Below are positions 29,201 through 38,031 of a stretch of 64,000 nt of DNA, one piece after another. The stretch is taken from the NCBI GenBank assembly GCA_900074745.1, contig LT598462.1, forward strand, positions 310,001 through 374,000. The letters are read 5' to 3'. This stretch comes from Lachancea mirantina (lineage: Eukaryota; Ascomycota; Saccharomycetes; Saccharomycetales; Saccharomycetaceae). A program made the position numbers and the translations under genes. Position 1 is the first letter of the stretch, and every line of letters begins with the position of its first letter. Below the pieces are notes generated by a model. That model ran no database searches. It had not been told where the DNA came from and saw nothing but the letters and a program-made list of their open reading frames with translations.

Positions 29201-30663
29201 CTTTTTTGCTTCAAGTTCACGCTATTTTTGCCGAATGCCAATAATCTGTCCTCCACTATAGATGACGACAGTCCTTTGCTCAGCGACGAGGTTTCAAGCC
29301 AATCTGCATCTGTCCATGAGCTGTTAGTTCTGAAAAGATCACCCAAAGGCGTGTAAATGAGATTGATGTATCTGTAAGAAAAACTGATCATTATTGGAAC
29401 ATTTGGATTTTTGTCACTTTCACGATGATTATGATGACGACGAGGTGGAAGTACATCACCAACGTCGCCTGGTTCTGGCAAAATCAATGTACTGAGAGGT
29501 CGATTGTACCATTGACGGTTTACTTTTATCAAAGACAGTTCCCCGAATTCGTTTTCAACAGCGACCCATTCAGCCTTCGCTAACGCCGTTTTAACACCAA
29601 TAAATTGAACTTTGTAACGCGGAATCCATCTGAGCGATAAGTAAAAAAGTCCACATGTGAAAACTGATAAAGCATAGTATAAGTAGAGTCTCAAGTAGGA
29701 TGTCCGATAGCCCGCAATACCAACCAACAAATCCTCCTCAGCTATATAAAAACGCTGAAAGTGCAAATGCGGCACAAACTGGGGGAAAAACATATCATGG
29801 TACTGAGGAGACAAGTATTCTGCACGGTAAGCGGTCTTTTTCCGATGTTCTGAGCCTTGGTCATGCTCCGAATCTCTGTCCTCGTTGTCTAGAAGACCAG
29901 TTTCGTTGGTTTCGCTATGAGAGGATCGCGAGCTGCGTATGGAAAGAGGACCATCTCCATTTTCGATTTCTGCTGGAATTCTGTCTCTGAAACTGTAGCG
30001 AGAGGACGCCAAGGACGATTGGGGGGAGGAAGAGACAATCCGATCCGTTTGTGAAAGTCCACCAGCACCACGAGACCTCCCATTACTGCCGTAGGAGCCC
30101 AGAGATTCGGACCTATGTGTAGATGACTTGGATCGATTAGATACCAAAGAGCGTCCTGTTCCGCTTCTGAGCGAGGATCTGCTAGACCTGTGCTGGTATT
30201 GAAGTCTTCGTTGCTCGTAAGAGGGCGTAGCGTCCCAGTCGATATCGTAATCGGCTATTTCCATGGTCGACGCCACACCCTCTGCGAGTTCAATTTCTTC
30301 TTCGGAAAAAAATCGAAAATGCGGCGTCCTGGACCCGCTTCTGGACCTAGAAGTGCGTCGAGTGACTAAGGACTCCTCTTCCACAGGTCTTCGGTCTCGC
30401 CTCTCGTGTGAGGCCATCGAACTGCTTAAAGCGTTGGTACTCAGGTTTGAATGGAATGAATGTGGATGGTGAAAAGAAACAATCGAACTTGGTACCGTCT
30501 CGAAAGTCGCCCCAGAATACGACTCTGCATTATTGGACTCTAACACCGTGGTAGAGGTCAAAGTGTTTGAGCTAGATGCCGTCCTCGCAGAGGAAAACGA
30601 CGGTCTCCCTCTCATATGAGACCCAGGAGAAACCTCCATGGGTCGAGAAGGGTTTTGTGGCAT
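26263..30663 (-). CDS. YPK9: Vacuolar P5B-type ATPase Ypk9
   Basis: A 1466-residue P-type ATPase (1472 in S. cerevisiae). The long Ser/Arg-rich cytosolic N terminus is followed by P5 hallmarks: LTGESVPVSK (actuator), the PPALP motif of subgroup P5B, the phosphorylated Asp in CFDKTGTLTEDG (about D784), and GFCGDGANDCGALKAADVG. About ten membrane segments are visible, with a C-terminal six-helix group. Ypk9 is the yeast relative of human ATP13A2 (PARK9), a late-endosomal/vacuolar polyamine transporter involved in metal and polyamine tolerance. Strand and neighbours match YOR291W. Confidence 0.97.
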   Translation of the reverse strand: MPQNPSRPMEVSPGSHMRGRPSFSSARTASSSNTLTSTTVLESNNAESYSGATFETVPSSIVSFHHPHSFHSNLSTNALSSSMASHERRDRRPVEEESLVTRRTSRSRSGSRTPHFRFFSEEEIELAEGVASTMEIADYDIDWDATPSYEQRRLQYQHRSSRSSLRSGTGRSLVSNRSKSSTHRSESLGSYGSNGRSRGAGGLSQTDRIVSSSPQSSLASSRYSFRDRIPAEIENGDGPLSIRSSRSSHSETNETGLLDNEDRDSEHDQGSEHRKKTAYRAEYLSPQYHDMFFPQFVPHLHFQRFYIAEEDLLVGIAGYRTSYLRLYLYYALSVFTCGLFYLSLRWIPRYKVQFIGVKTALAKAEWVAVENEFGELSLIKVNRQWYNRPLSTLILPEPGDVGDVLPPRRHHNHRESDKNPNVPIMISFSYRYINLIYTPLGDLFRTNSSWTDADWLETSSLSKGLSSSIVEDRLLAFGKNSVNLKQKSVAQILFDEALHPFYVFQIFSIILWLADDYYYYAACILIISVFSVTETLIETRKTSQRLSEISHTNHEVRVLRDGFWAQINSSELVPGDVFEVSDPSLESFPCDSLLLNGDCIVNESMLTGESVPVSKIAASTDTVLALLEDFQNSQISNQVAKSFLFNGTKLIRARITKGQNVALAMAVRTGFSTTKGSLIRSMVFPKPTGFKFYSDSFKYIGFMALIAIIGFMISCVNFVRLGLDYKVMILRALDIITIVVPPALPATLSYGTSFALTRLKTKGIFCIAPTRVNVGGKIDVMCFDKTGTLTEDGLDVLGVHVAQPRGLQKLGFSELITDVHDLFNKFSLKDCSSPHDFKARNFMTSLLTCHSLRAIDGELIGDPLDYKMFQFTGWAFDEDFQNSKFHSLNEERYDHNNLPENAGISPAVVHPNASNPNNKFTENDPQNLLGIVRSFEFLAHLRRMSVIVKPFGENVFWGFTKGAPEVISEICNKNTMPRNYEELLEEYTHNGFRVIACAGKTLPKHTWRYAQKISREELESNLEFLGFIVFENKLKGSTSETLKTLNDAKIRTIMCTGDNVLTAISVGKESGLIKEPEVYVPSINESMDPAENLIVWQEIHDPEKAFDDITLKPANSNADYTLAMTGEVFRLVFKNNEVLPESYVNEVLLRTSIYARMSPDEKHELVEQLQKLDYIVGFCGDGANDCGALKAADVGISLSEAEASVAAPFTSGIFEISCVLDVIKEGRAALTTSFSCFQYMSLYSAIQFISITMLYSRGTNLGDFQFLYIDLLLIVPIAISMSWSKPYDRIVAKRPSANLVSPKILVPMVVNILIIFLFQFTPWIIVQRMPWYVKPIVGGDDAVQSSDNTILFFVSNFQYVMTAVVLSVGPPYREPASKNPAFLLDIACSTLLSIVLMLQKPDGYLGRLFELTGMPMSWLIFILLWAIVNLYVLLYLPKQAKQTFKKRQSSKKYKRILSAATRGFDA

Positions 30664-31427
30664 TCGAGTTTAAGGCAAAAATGGGACCCGATTCTCTTGT
30701 TAACGCACACGCCTTGGTTTAGTTAAGCTTATTCAATCAAAAGGTCCGACGGATTTACAAGATAGCTGTAGCAGAAAGTATTCGCTTGCAATGTTAAGCC
30801 ATTTCGTCAACTGTGATATATCTCGCATCCTTGGACAGCTATAAATTTCGCCATTTTTGGGAATTGTGTGGTGCAATCAAAGGATATTTTTAACATCTGC
30901 AAAACTAGAAGCATAACTTGATTTTTAATCCTGAGATTGTTGTCTTGTTTATCTCGTTGTTTAGTTCTATTATCGGTTGTGTGTTAATTTTCAAATAAAC
31001 TCTCTCGTATAAAGTAATGTCACTTTATATGTCATTTGACATCAACAGATTTTCGTGATGAATATTGTCTTTTCGTACGACAATTGACATCCAGAAATTT
31101 TCGTACAAAGTAGCATCATTTGATCTTAAATTCGACGTTAGTACCGTTAACAGAATCTAAGATTATGGTAATACTGTCAACTGATGGGCGAGGGCTCTCA
31201 CTTAGTCATGTAGTATTCTATTCGTTATGGCTTTCAAATGAGAGGGGTGGAGAAGTTGATTTTTCAAATAATGTTGTTTTCGTAATTAGAAATTAAAGCG
31301 ACGATGTCAATGATTTACACAATGAACATGGAAGTGCATGAAATTACTTCTTCTATAAGTAAAATTCGGCATAATTCGGTTTGGTAGTTTATGTATTGAA
31401 TAACTGTTATAAGATCAAACGGAGATT
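30664..31427. other. Intergenic region, YPK9 promoter and adhesin 3' end
   Basis: AT-rich, about 760 bp, no supportable gene. It holds diverged direct repeats at 31034-31056 and 31082-31104 sharing TTGACATC and ATTTTCGT, with a weaker third unit (TTTTCGTACAAAGTA) continuing to about 31130. Their function is unknown. Confidence 0.4.
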
Positions 31428-33506
31428 CTATAACAAGAGTGCGAACGGCAGAGCTAACAAAGCCCCGACCTTGAACTTGCTTGCTAGACCTTGGTATGTG
31501 GATATTTCAGCAGTGGAAGAGGCAAAAGCGCTCTGAGATACACCAGAAACACCTGGAGCACCTGCGTTTGGAGTGTTCGCAGACCCAGCCGGGCCTGAAG
31601 CACTGGCATTAGGAGACGCTTGTCCGGCATTTGTCGACGAGCTTCCCTGTTCGGCAGGAGCAGGCCGGTTTCCTTGAGAAGCATTCACAGAAGAGCTACC
31701 GTTCTCTTGATTCGCTGTTGAACTAGACGATGTTGGAATTATAGTCGTTCTGGAGAGCGTGTTTTCGTTGTCTGGGCCGTTGGCCGTTTGAACATCGCTC
31801 CCAACTAAAGGTGCACCTTGCCGATCAGATGTGGAAACGGAGCCTGTGGGCTGACCAGCGGGTGATGGGGCAGGATGGCCGGGACTGGAACCGGAAGGCA
31901 GTGGACCTGGCTGACCGGAACTGAAAGTGGCAGGCGATGGACCTGGTTGACCGGGACGGGAAGCGGCAGGCGATGGAACTGGTCGGCCTGGTTGGCCAGT
32001 AACAATGACGGTGCTAGTAACCACTTGACCATCTGTTATCGTAACCCGCGTTACAGTAGGACTTTCAGCTCCGCCTGGTTGTACAGCGGTCGTCTCAGCG
32101 CCCCTTGTTGCCGTAGGAGGGACTGGATTGAGGTTTTGAGTAGTCTCAGCGGGTATGACGGAGCTACCAGGAATAACATTGGAGGTGGCATTCTGGTAAT
32201 ATCCACCCGATGGGGTTTCGACAAAGTAAACGTACTTTACCGTCTGCTTTCCATCACTGCCGGTGAGTGTAGTTACTCCAGTAGAGTATGTCGAAGTAAA
32301 CGCTCCAGTCCAGCCAGTGTATGAAGTAGTGGCTAGAGCTGGGGTCTCCACATAGTATACGGTTTGGGTAGTAGGAATGCCATCGCTTCCAGTGAACGTG
32401 GTGGCTCCAGTCGAGTAGGTTGAGGTGAACGACCCAGTCCAGCCAGTAAACTCAGTAGCGGCATTGGTTGGAGTCTCAACGTAGTACACGGTCTGGGAGG
32501 TTGGCTTGCCATCGCTCCCAGTGAACGTGGTTGCTCCAGTGGAGTACGTGGAAGCAAACGACCCAGTCCATCCGGTAAACTCAGTAGCGGCATTGGTTGG
32601 AGTCTCAACGTAGTACACGGTTTGAGTGGTTGACTTACCATCGCTCCCAGTGAACGTGGTCTCGCCAGTCGAGTAGGCTGAGCTGAACGACCCCGTCCAT
32701 CCGGTGTAAGCGGTGGAGGCACTTGTTGGAGTCTCAACGTAGTACACGGTCTCAGTGGTTGGCTTACCATCGCTCCCAGTGAACGTGGTTGCTCCAGTGG
32801 AGTACGTGGAAGCAAACGACCCAGTCCATCCGGTAAACTCAGTAGCGGCATTGGTTGGAGTCTCGACGTAGTACACGGTCTGAGTGGTTGACTTGCCATC
32901 GCTTCCGGTGAACGTGGTCTCGCCAGTCGAGTAGGTTGAGCTGAACGATCCAGTCCACCCAGTGTAAGCGGTGGATGCACTTGTTGGAGTCTCGACGTAG
33001 TACACGGTCTGGGAGGTTGGCTTACCATCGCTTCCGGTGAACGTGGTCTCGCCAGTCGAGTAGGTTGAGCTGAACGATCCAGTCCACCCGGTGTAAGTGG
33101 TGGACGCGGTAGAGTATGTTGAGGTAGATGGTCCGTCGTACGCGCGAGCAGTTGCGCTGGTCGAGCGCGCAATTGGAGTTTCGACGTAGTAGATGGTTTG
33201 GGTGGTAACATAGCCGTCTGCGCCCGCTATTGTCGTTACTGAAGTGCTATAAGTCGAAGTTACTTGACCCAACCGTGGTGTGTAAGACAAAGAGGTAGTC
33301 TGCTTACCGGGCGTTTCGATGACTACGATAGGTTTAGGAGAAAGATTCCCATCTGATCCTGTCGTGACGGCGGTTGAAGTGATGGTTGTTGTGTAGCTGT
33401 TTGTCCACCCGATAGTAGTGGTGGGGAAAGTTTTGGGATTCTGGGGCCTGCCCGCAGATCCAGCACCTGCGATGAAATCGGTTTTCAAGCGGTCGACATG
33501 GTAGAC
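31428..33506 (-). CDS. GPI-type adhesin, C-terminal repeat and anchor part
   Basis: An open frame of about 692 codons that has no ATG of its own. It begins directly after an in-frame TAA (33509-33507) and overlaps the end of the N-terminal frame by about 20 nt in the -1 phase. It starts with Thr-rich degenerate units, then seven 43-residue Flo1-like repeats, a Pro/Gly/Ser-rich stalk (QPGRPVPSPAASRPGQPGP), a Ser/Asn-rich region, and ISTYQGLAS plus a hydrophobic tail ending LLALPFALLL. That end fits a GPI attachment signal like the ISTYEGKAS end of alpha-agglutinin. It is almost certainly the rest of the gene whose head is 33485-34456. Either the sequence has a one-base error or the gene is interrupted. 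Confidence 0.8.
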   Translation of the reverse strand, partial: VYHVDRLKTDFIAGAGSAGRPQNPKTFPTTTIGWTNSYTTTITSTAVTTGSDGNLSPKPIVVIETPGKQTTSLSYTPRLGQVTSTYSTSVTTIAGADGYVTTQTIYYVETPIARSTSATARAYDGPSTSTYSTASTTYTGWTGSFSSTYSTGETTFTGSDGKPTSQTVYYVETPTSASTAYTGWTGSFSSTYSTGETTFTGSDGKSTTQTVYYVETPTNAATEFTGWTGSFASTYSTGATTFTGSDGKPTTETVYYVETPTSASTAYTGWTGSFSSAYSTGETTFTGSDGKSTTQTVYYVETPTNAATEFTGWTGSFASTYSTGATTFTGSDGKPTSQTVYYVETPTNAATEFTGWTGSFTSTYSTGATTFTGSDGIPTTQTVYYVETPALATTSYTGWTGAFTSTYSTGVTTLTGSDGKQTVKYVYFVETPSGGYYQNATSNVIPGSSVIPAETTQNLNPVPPTATRGAETTAVQPGGAESPTVTRVTITDGQVVTSTVIVTGQPGRPVPSPAASRPGQPGPSPATFSSGQPGPLPSGSSPGHPAPSPAGQPTGSVSTSDRQGAPLVGSDVQTANGPDNENTLSRTTIIPTSSSSTANQENGSSSVNASQGNRPAPAEQGSSSTNAGQASPNASASGPAGSANTPNAGAPGVSGVSQSAFASSTAEISTYQGLASKFKVGALLALPFALLL
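32211..33095 (-). repeat. Seven 129-bp tandem repeats in the adhesin
   Basis: Units start at 33095 and every 129 bp to 32321; the seventh is 111 bp. Each encodes 43 residues of the form (Y/F)TGWTGSF.S.YSTG.TTF, then TGSDGKPTSQTVYYVETPT. The units resemble the flocculin repeats of Flo1 (PF00624: PWTGTFTST...TGTNG...). Two subtypes (PTSASTA and PTNAATE linkers) alternate, suggesting duplication of pairs. High DNA identity favours unequal exchange and length variation. Confidence 0.9.
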
Positions 33507-34456
33507 TTAGATCCGGCGCAGGTTCTAATTTCACTGTAAGTGTTTGAGAAAGTAATCGTAGCAGAAGTTTGACGATTCAAAGATTGAAAGGCGTTGACAA
33601 AAATGTGGTAACCGGAAGGAATTCCACTGGCGGTTATCGACAAAGTGTTACCGGAACAGTAGGTCGAATAAGAGCTAGCTGGAAGCGCAACTGCGGTTTT
33701 TGGGTAGTTGAAATCGTTGAAGGAATTGGCCATACTGATGTTAACTGAACCACACGAAGCCAAGTTACCATTGGCATTTGGGCCGCCACCGAAGATAATC
33801 TGCAACGATTCAGAGAAAGCTTGGGAACAGGTAGGGCCCAAATAGTAAATCTGTTGTAGATTGGCTGGCGCAGGGAAACTGTTGGCCATGTATTGGAAAC
33901 TGGACGAGCTCTGGCTGGTGGCACCAGCGCTGGCAAACTTGACTGTCGTGGAAAGACCATTCCAAGTCACGGCGTGAGAACCGAGAACTGCACGTTGTGC
34001 AGCTCCCTCCGAAGCATCGTTACCGATGGAACCGGCAGCGAAGACGAATTGCGTTGAGAGACTGCCACTCGCATTATCAACATCGACGTGACTAACGGAA
34101 CACGCTAGGGTCGATAACGAATTCCAGTTGAATCCACTGTTCACAAAACAGTTTGCAATTGTGGTGCCTGATGAGTCCTTGATTGGAATATAGCTGACAC
34201 CCCCAACGGTTTGGGCGCCGTAGACTCTCGACACGTCGGGCATGACAAGCCTGAAGGTGTCACCTGACTGGGCATCCATCTCGGGCGTAATCTTATAGCC
34301 TAAAGTGGCTCGCCACAGTCTCTGAGGGATACCTCCTGAAGTAGAAGTGATGCTTAGACTGGTGAAAACATTACCCAGGTCTTTGGCCTTTACCAAGGAC
34401 AGACATGTCCAGAGAAATAAAAATGTAAAACTGGCAAGTGACAGCAGGGCCCTCAT
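33485..34456 (-). CDS. ALS/alpha-agglutinin-like adhesin, N-terminal ligand-binding part
   Basis: A 323-codon frame. A signal peptide (MRALLSLASFTFLFLWTCLS, cleavage near LVKA/KDLG) precedes a domain like the N-terminal immunoglobulin-type region of Candida Als proteins and S. cerevisiae Sag1. Shared features are GDTFRLVMPDVSRVY, a series of Cys residues, NDFNYP, PSGYHIFVNAFQSL and the terminal CAGS. The frame ends with TGA at 33487-33485 just after CAGSKS, where family members continue. The continuation is in the -1 frame. A wall adhesin for cell-cell or substrate attachment, or mating agglutination, is inferred. It does not belong to the flanking synteny. Confidence 0.8.
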   Translation of the reverse strand: MRALLSLASFTFLFLWTCLSLVKAKDLGNVFTSLSITSTSGGIPQRLWRATLGYKITPEMDAQSGDTFRLVMPDVSRVYGAQTVGGVSYIPIKDSSGTTIANCFVNSGFNWNSLSTLACSVSHVDVDNASGSLSTQFVFAAGSIGNDASEGAAQRAVLGSHAVTWNGLSTTVKFASAGATSQSSSSFQYMANSFPAPANLQQIYYLGPTCSQAFSESLQIIFGGGPNANGNLASCGSVNISMANSFNDFNYPKTAVALPASSYSTYCSGNTLSITASGIPSGYHIFVNAFQSLNRQTSATITFSNTYSEIRTCAGSKSTMSTA

Positions 34457-34697
34457 GCTTGCTTTATTGTTTGTGGGATTTCTTGAGGAAAAGAGTTGAT
34501 TCTCATTGAGATACGGGAATGTCGACAGCTTTATATTCAGGACTTTCGAGGACTGGGGATTTGATGGCTCGAGAAAATTAATTTTGACCCTCGGAGGTGA
34601 AGCTCATCGATGTAGAAAAAACGAAGATCTGCAAAACAGCAGGCTGGTAACATTTTCGTAAGCACGCGCATTGAGCTCCCCTGCACCTTTTCTAGCG

Positions 34698-34716
34698 AGG
34701 GGAGGGGTGCGAGGGG
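34698..34716. promoter_or_regulatory. Cluster of three STRE (AGGGG) boxes
   Basis: AGGGG at 34698-34702, 34703-34707 and 34712-34716, 242-260 bp above the adhesin start. These are the core sites of the stress activators Msn2/Msn4; stress control of the adhesin is inferred. Confidence 0.5.
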
Positions 34717-36265
34717 GGCGAAAAGAAGTTTAAATGAAGCGGCTGACAGGATTGGCGCGACGCTGCCTGCAACAGGCGTTTCTTGCCTGTGTGCCTGCAT
34801 GGTGCCTTCTAGTGCCTACAGAAAGCAGCATGGAAGTGGGCTCGGAGTGTCTTCTTTTTGTAGCGGTCACGTGATCTCCGCATGATTTGAGAAACTGGGA
34901 TAGTGGAGACGGCATCTTGTCAGGAGCTAGCTGTGTTTCTGACTTGTGACTCCCCTGCACTCGGTCTTCCCGAGTGTCTCTCTCTTTCTCTGTGCTTAGA
35001 AAAGCCGTCTGTATGGCTGTCAGCACACAGCTGTCTCACATCTTGCAGCATCGCCTTCGCGAGAGGCAGCTGCATCCAGTCACTTCTGCGCATGCTCTAG
35101 GAAGTAAGGTGCCGCCGTACACATCCAAAATGGCTCGAGTGGATGGTGAAATAAGCTTTCCGTCCAAGAGATCTTTCTAGGACAAACGCTCTGACACGAT
35201 GCCTTAGAGAAACCGATCTCCCAATGATGCTAGCAGCTTGTCCGCTCGTCTGCTCTCGTCTATCATCTCGCCAGTCATCGCCCAAGCTATTGGTCTGCCG
35301 GACGGTCTGGTACTCTCTTCATACGGCGGTGAATCACGTACCCTTAATGTCTGACTCACGTAGGCATTGCCGAACTAGGAAAAGAGCGAAAAAGCACCAA
35401 TGCCAGAAGGCTCGAAAGAGGATGCGTCAGGAGAACTGCTTGGTGTAGCACGACTCAGTGCGGCGCTGCGGGATGCTCGCCACCGAGCAAAAAAATCGTT
35501 AGGTAATCAGACACTCGGACGTTATCAGCGACGCATGCAGTATGTGCGTTTGAGTCGGAAGTCGCGATTTCCATGCGGAAAGCGACGTCGGCGGTGGCTA
35601 CTTTTGGTAATATGCAGAAGCTTCTGTAGCCTTTCTGTATCTTGTTTCTGCGGATTTGCGCCATCTGTTTCGAAGCAGCGCTAAGACAACTGTTAGAGGT
35701 CTGGAAACTTGCTCATCGCAGATGTAAACAGTGCTTACAGAACTTGCAACCAGCTGGCTACTGTAAGAGTAATCGGTATAGCAGTGTTCCGATATGTGTC
35801 TGGCGTTTACCCTCAGGGACATGGTACTCAATTGAGCCAGCGCGGACTGTGGTTGCCATCATTAGCCTCCGTGAGGCAGGCACCGTGTTTCTGCAGGTCC
35901 GAATACCGAAGACGGCACGCTTCGAATTCGGCTAGAAGAAATCGTGTATACTGGCAAGACAAACAATGCTTGTCTGTCAAGACTTTGCGGGTGTCACGGA
36001 GTTGGTTTTTTGGGTTTGGTTTTGCGTCTGCGAGAGCAGATAAATAGTCGAGCTCCCCCAATTGAGGGTAGAGAGCCATATCTGGTTCAGCGTTGGCTCA
36101 TTTCTTGATTAACAGGCCGTTTAGGTCGAATTTGTTCGTTGATCAGTGACTAAATAGCATTTACAGCTACGGATTCTAGCAGTCCGTAGGTCGTCAATAA
36201 AATGTTTAGAAGCGTTCGTATAAAGGCACCTATGATGGGTTCCCAAACCTGACCTTGTGATTAAA

Positions 36266-36290
36266 CCCTGGCCCTTACGGCTAGCCAGGG
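36266..36290. other. Perfect 7-bp hairpin in the gene-free region
   Basis: CCCTGGC (36266-36272) pairs with GCCAGGG (36284-36290) around an 11-nt loop. It may be part of a structured non-coding transcript or chance. Confidence 0.4.
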
Positions 36291-37880
36291 CCTGACTACA
36301 TTATGGAATTCGGTTTCTGATCTCTTTATGTGTGGAATTGGTGCGTAAATGTTATTAAGGTTTACCGTCGTCGGTAGGCGATAGGCTCTTGAACAGTTCA
36401 TTTAATTCGGCCATAGTTGATCTAAATAAAGCAAATGAGATTTTGAGTACTTGTATCTTTCCGAATGCCGAAATTTAAGCTAGGATTCCGTCGGCGAAAG
36501 ATTCCACGGTAATATCTAGTTTTTCGTTTTTTAATGTTTTTGCTCAAATTGAGACATTTAATCTGGCACCAAAGCTTAGAGGTATAAATTGAAGGGTCCG
36601 CGAAAAATGCTACTCGAACAAAAAATTCGCGGTAAGCTAGTCCACAATCTAAGCGTACTGTAGAGGCCACATACATTGCAGCACAAGTCCACAGCTAATT
36701 CCCTAGTGTCCTGGTTTATTTCAACTGCGCAGAACCGCTTGCCGGCGGCTGAGACGAGCACTAAGTACGGTGAAAAAAGTTACATTACCAGGCTTATTAA
36801 ACTCCATCAGGTTTTTGCGACATTGGAAATGGAAACAATGGCTATCGGAAACAAAAACGAAACAAACTAGAAACATCGTTGGAGCTCTGGGGGAGAAAGC
36901 TGACTAGGGGATTTTTGAGTGATCGATCTGTAAAAAGGGTAGAAGTGCATTTTTTGATGGTGTAACGCACCTTTCTGCACGCATGGGCGATAACGGAGTA
37001 GTGTGTTAAAACTATTATCACGTGACCACCACGACAGAAAGCCTTGAAGTCTGTGTTTTTGTTCAAGTCGTGGAGGCGGGGAGCGCCGGCGTACACTCCG
37101 TGAGAGAAATTGTCCCTCGTCATTCGTAACTAGTCCCAGTGGTTCGGAATACTCTCGCAGCTATGAAAAATTGCTGGAAAGAGCTCAAGATGCGTGACAT
37201 CGTTGAGTACATGCTGAGTAATCTCACGTGATCACGAGGACAGAATAGAATGAGACACGATCAGACAGAGGATGGTAGTCTAAGCGCCCCAACGATGCGC
37301 ACGAAACTCGGCACTAGGGTGGGGACATAAGATGACAACACATCTACCAGTTATCGTAAAAAGTAGCACGTTGTGAGTGGAAATGGAATTGTACAAAAGA
37401 CGGCATGACTACAGCGGGAGGATTACATCGTCTAATTAGTCACCGAGGGATCGATGCCGGACAAGTCTCACAGCCAGGAGAGCATAAATGAATAAATCGG
37501 TTCGGAAAGCTAGCGACCGCAGATGTTCAACCACAATGATTTGCAACAGCCTTCTCGCAGTGGTGACAGATGTATGAATCCAAGCGACGACGCAGTGACC
37601 TAGTTTAGGGTAACCATACGGGAGAAAACAACGAGTAGAGGATAGTTTTCGATGCAGAAAAAGAAGCACCACAGGGTCTCTACAAGCACTGGGATAACGA
37701 GAACCGTGAAGGAAAAAAGGCAACGACGTGCGGAATACGTTTTCTTCGGGAAAAATCTACGCAAATACTGTTCAAGAAAATGGAACAAATCAATTCATAT
37801 CTTAGCGATTGCGGTCTGTTAGTTTGTTTGTTTTGGTTTCTAATGTCGTTGTTGGCGCCTTTTTCACCTATTACGGAGAG

Positions 37881-37940
37881 CTCATCGCGAATTTTTTCTT
37901 TTTCCAACTGAAAATTTTTCAGAAATTAAGATGCGATGAG
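37881..37940 (+). promoter_or_regulatory. PAC-RRPE-PAC module of the RRP5 promoter
   Basis: CTCATCGC (37881-37888, PAC on the minus strand), TGAAAATTTTTCA (37909-37921, RRPE) and GCGATGAG (37933-37940, PAC) lie 92-151 bp above the RRP5 ATG. These are the known motif pair of the ribosome-biogenesis regulon (Dot6/Tod6 and Stb3 sites in S. cerevisiae). Confidence 0.75.
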
Positions 37941-38031
37941 CTTCACAAGAAGAGCCTTCGGAGTAGATCTCTCTTCAAGCACTGAAGTCCGCGTTTGAGG
38001 TTTATTCTGGTGCCCAAAGCCTGATTAGAGG

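Larger units (their letters stand above)
34457..38031. other. 3.6-kb gene-free region between the adhesin and RRP5
   Basis: This is the largest gap in the window. It faces two divergent promoters, the adhesin's (minus) and RRP5's (plus). I find only short, overlapping frames on both strands (up to 112 codons) with no family features. Regulatory-looking items are three STREs at 34698-34716, CACGTG boxes at 34868-34873, 37019-37024 and 37225-37230, a stable hairpin at 36266-36290, and PAC/RRPE boxes next to RRP5. No tRNA, LTR or centromere was recognised. Confidence 0.5.

Noticed and set aside
32333-33211. 292-codon alternative minus frame in the adhesin repeats
   Set aside because: It is a shadow of the 129-bp repeats (129 is a multiple of three, so open frames repeat); it has no start or family features outside them.
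35400-36047. Frames of 94 and 112 codons in the gene-free region
   Set aside because: Basic, low-information products with overlapping frames on both strands; no recognised family, promoter or conservation evidence.
34860-37300. Point centromere
   Set aside because: CACGTG (CDEI-like) boxes occur, but none is followed by an AT-rich stretch and a CDEIII-type TGTTT...TTCCGAA element.
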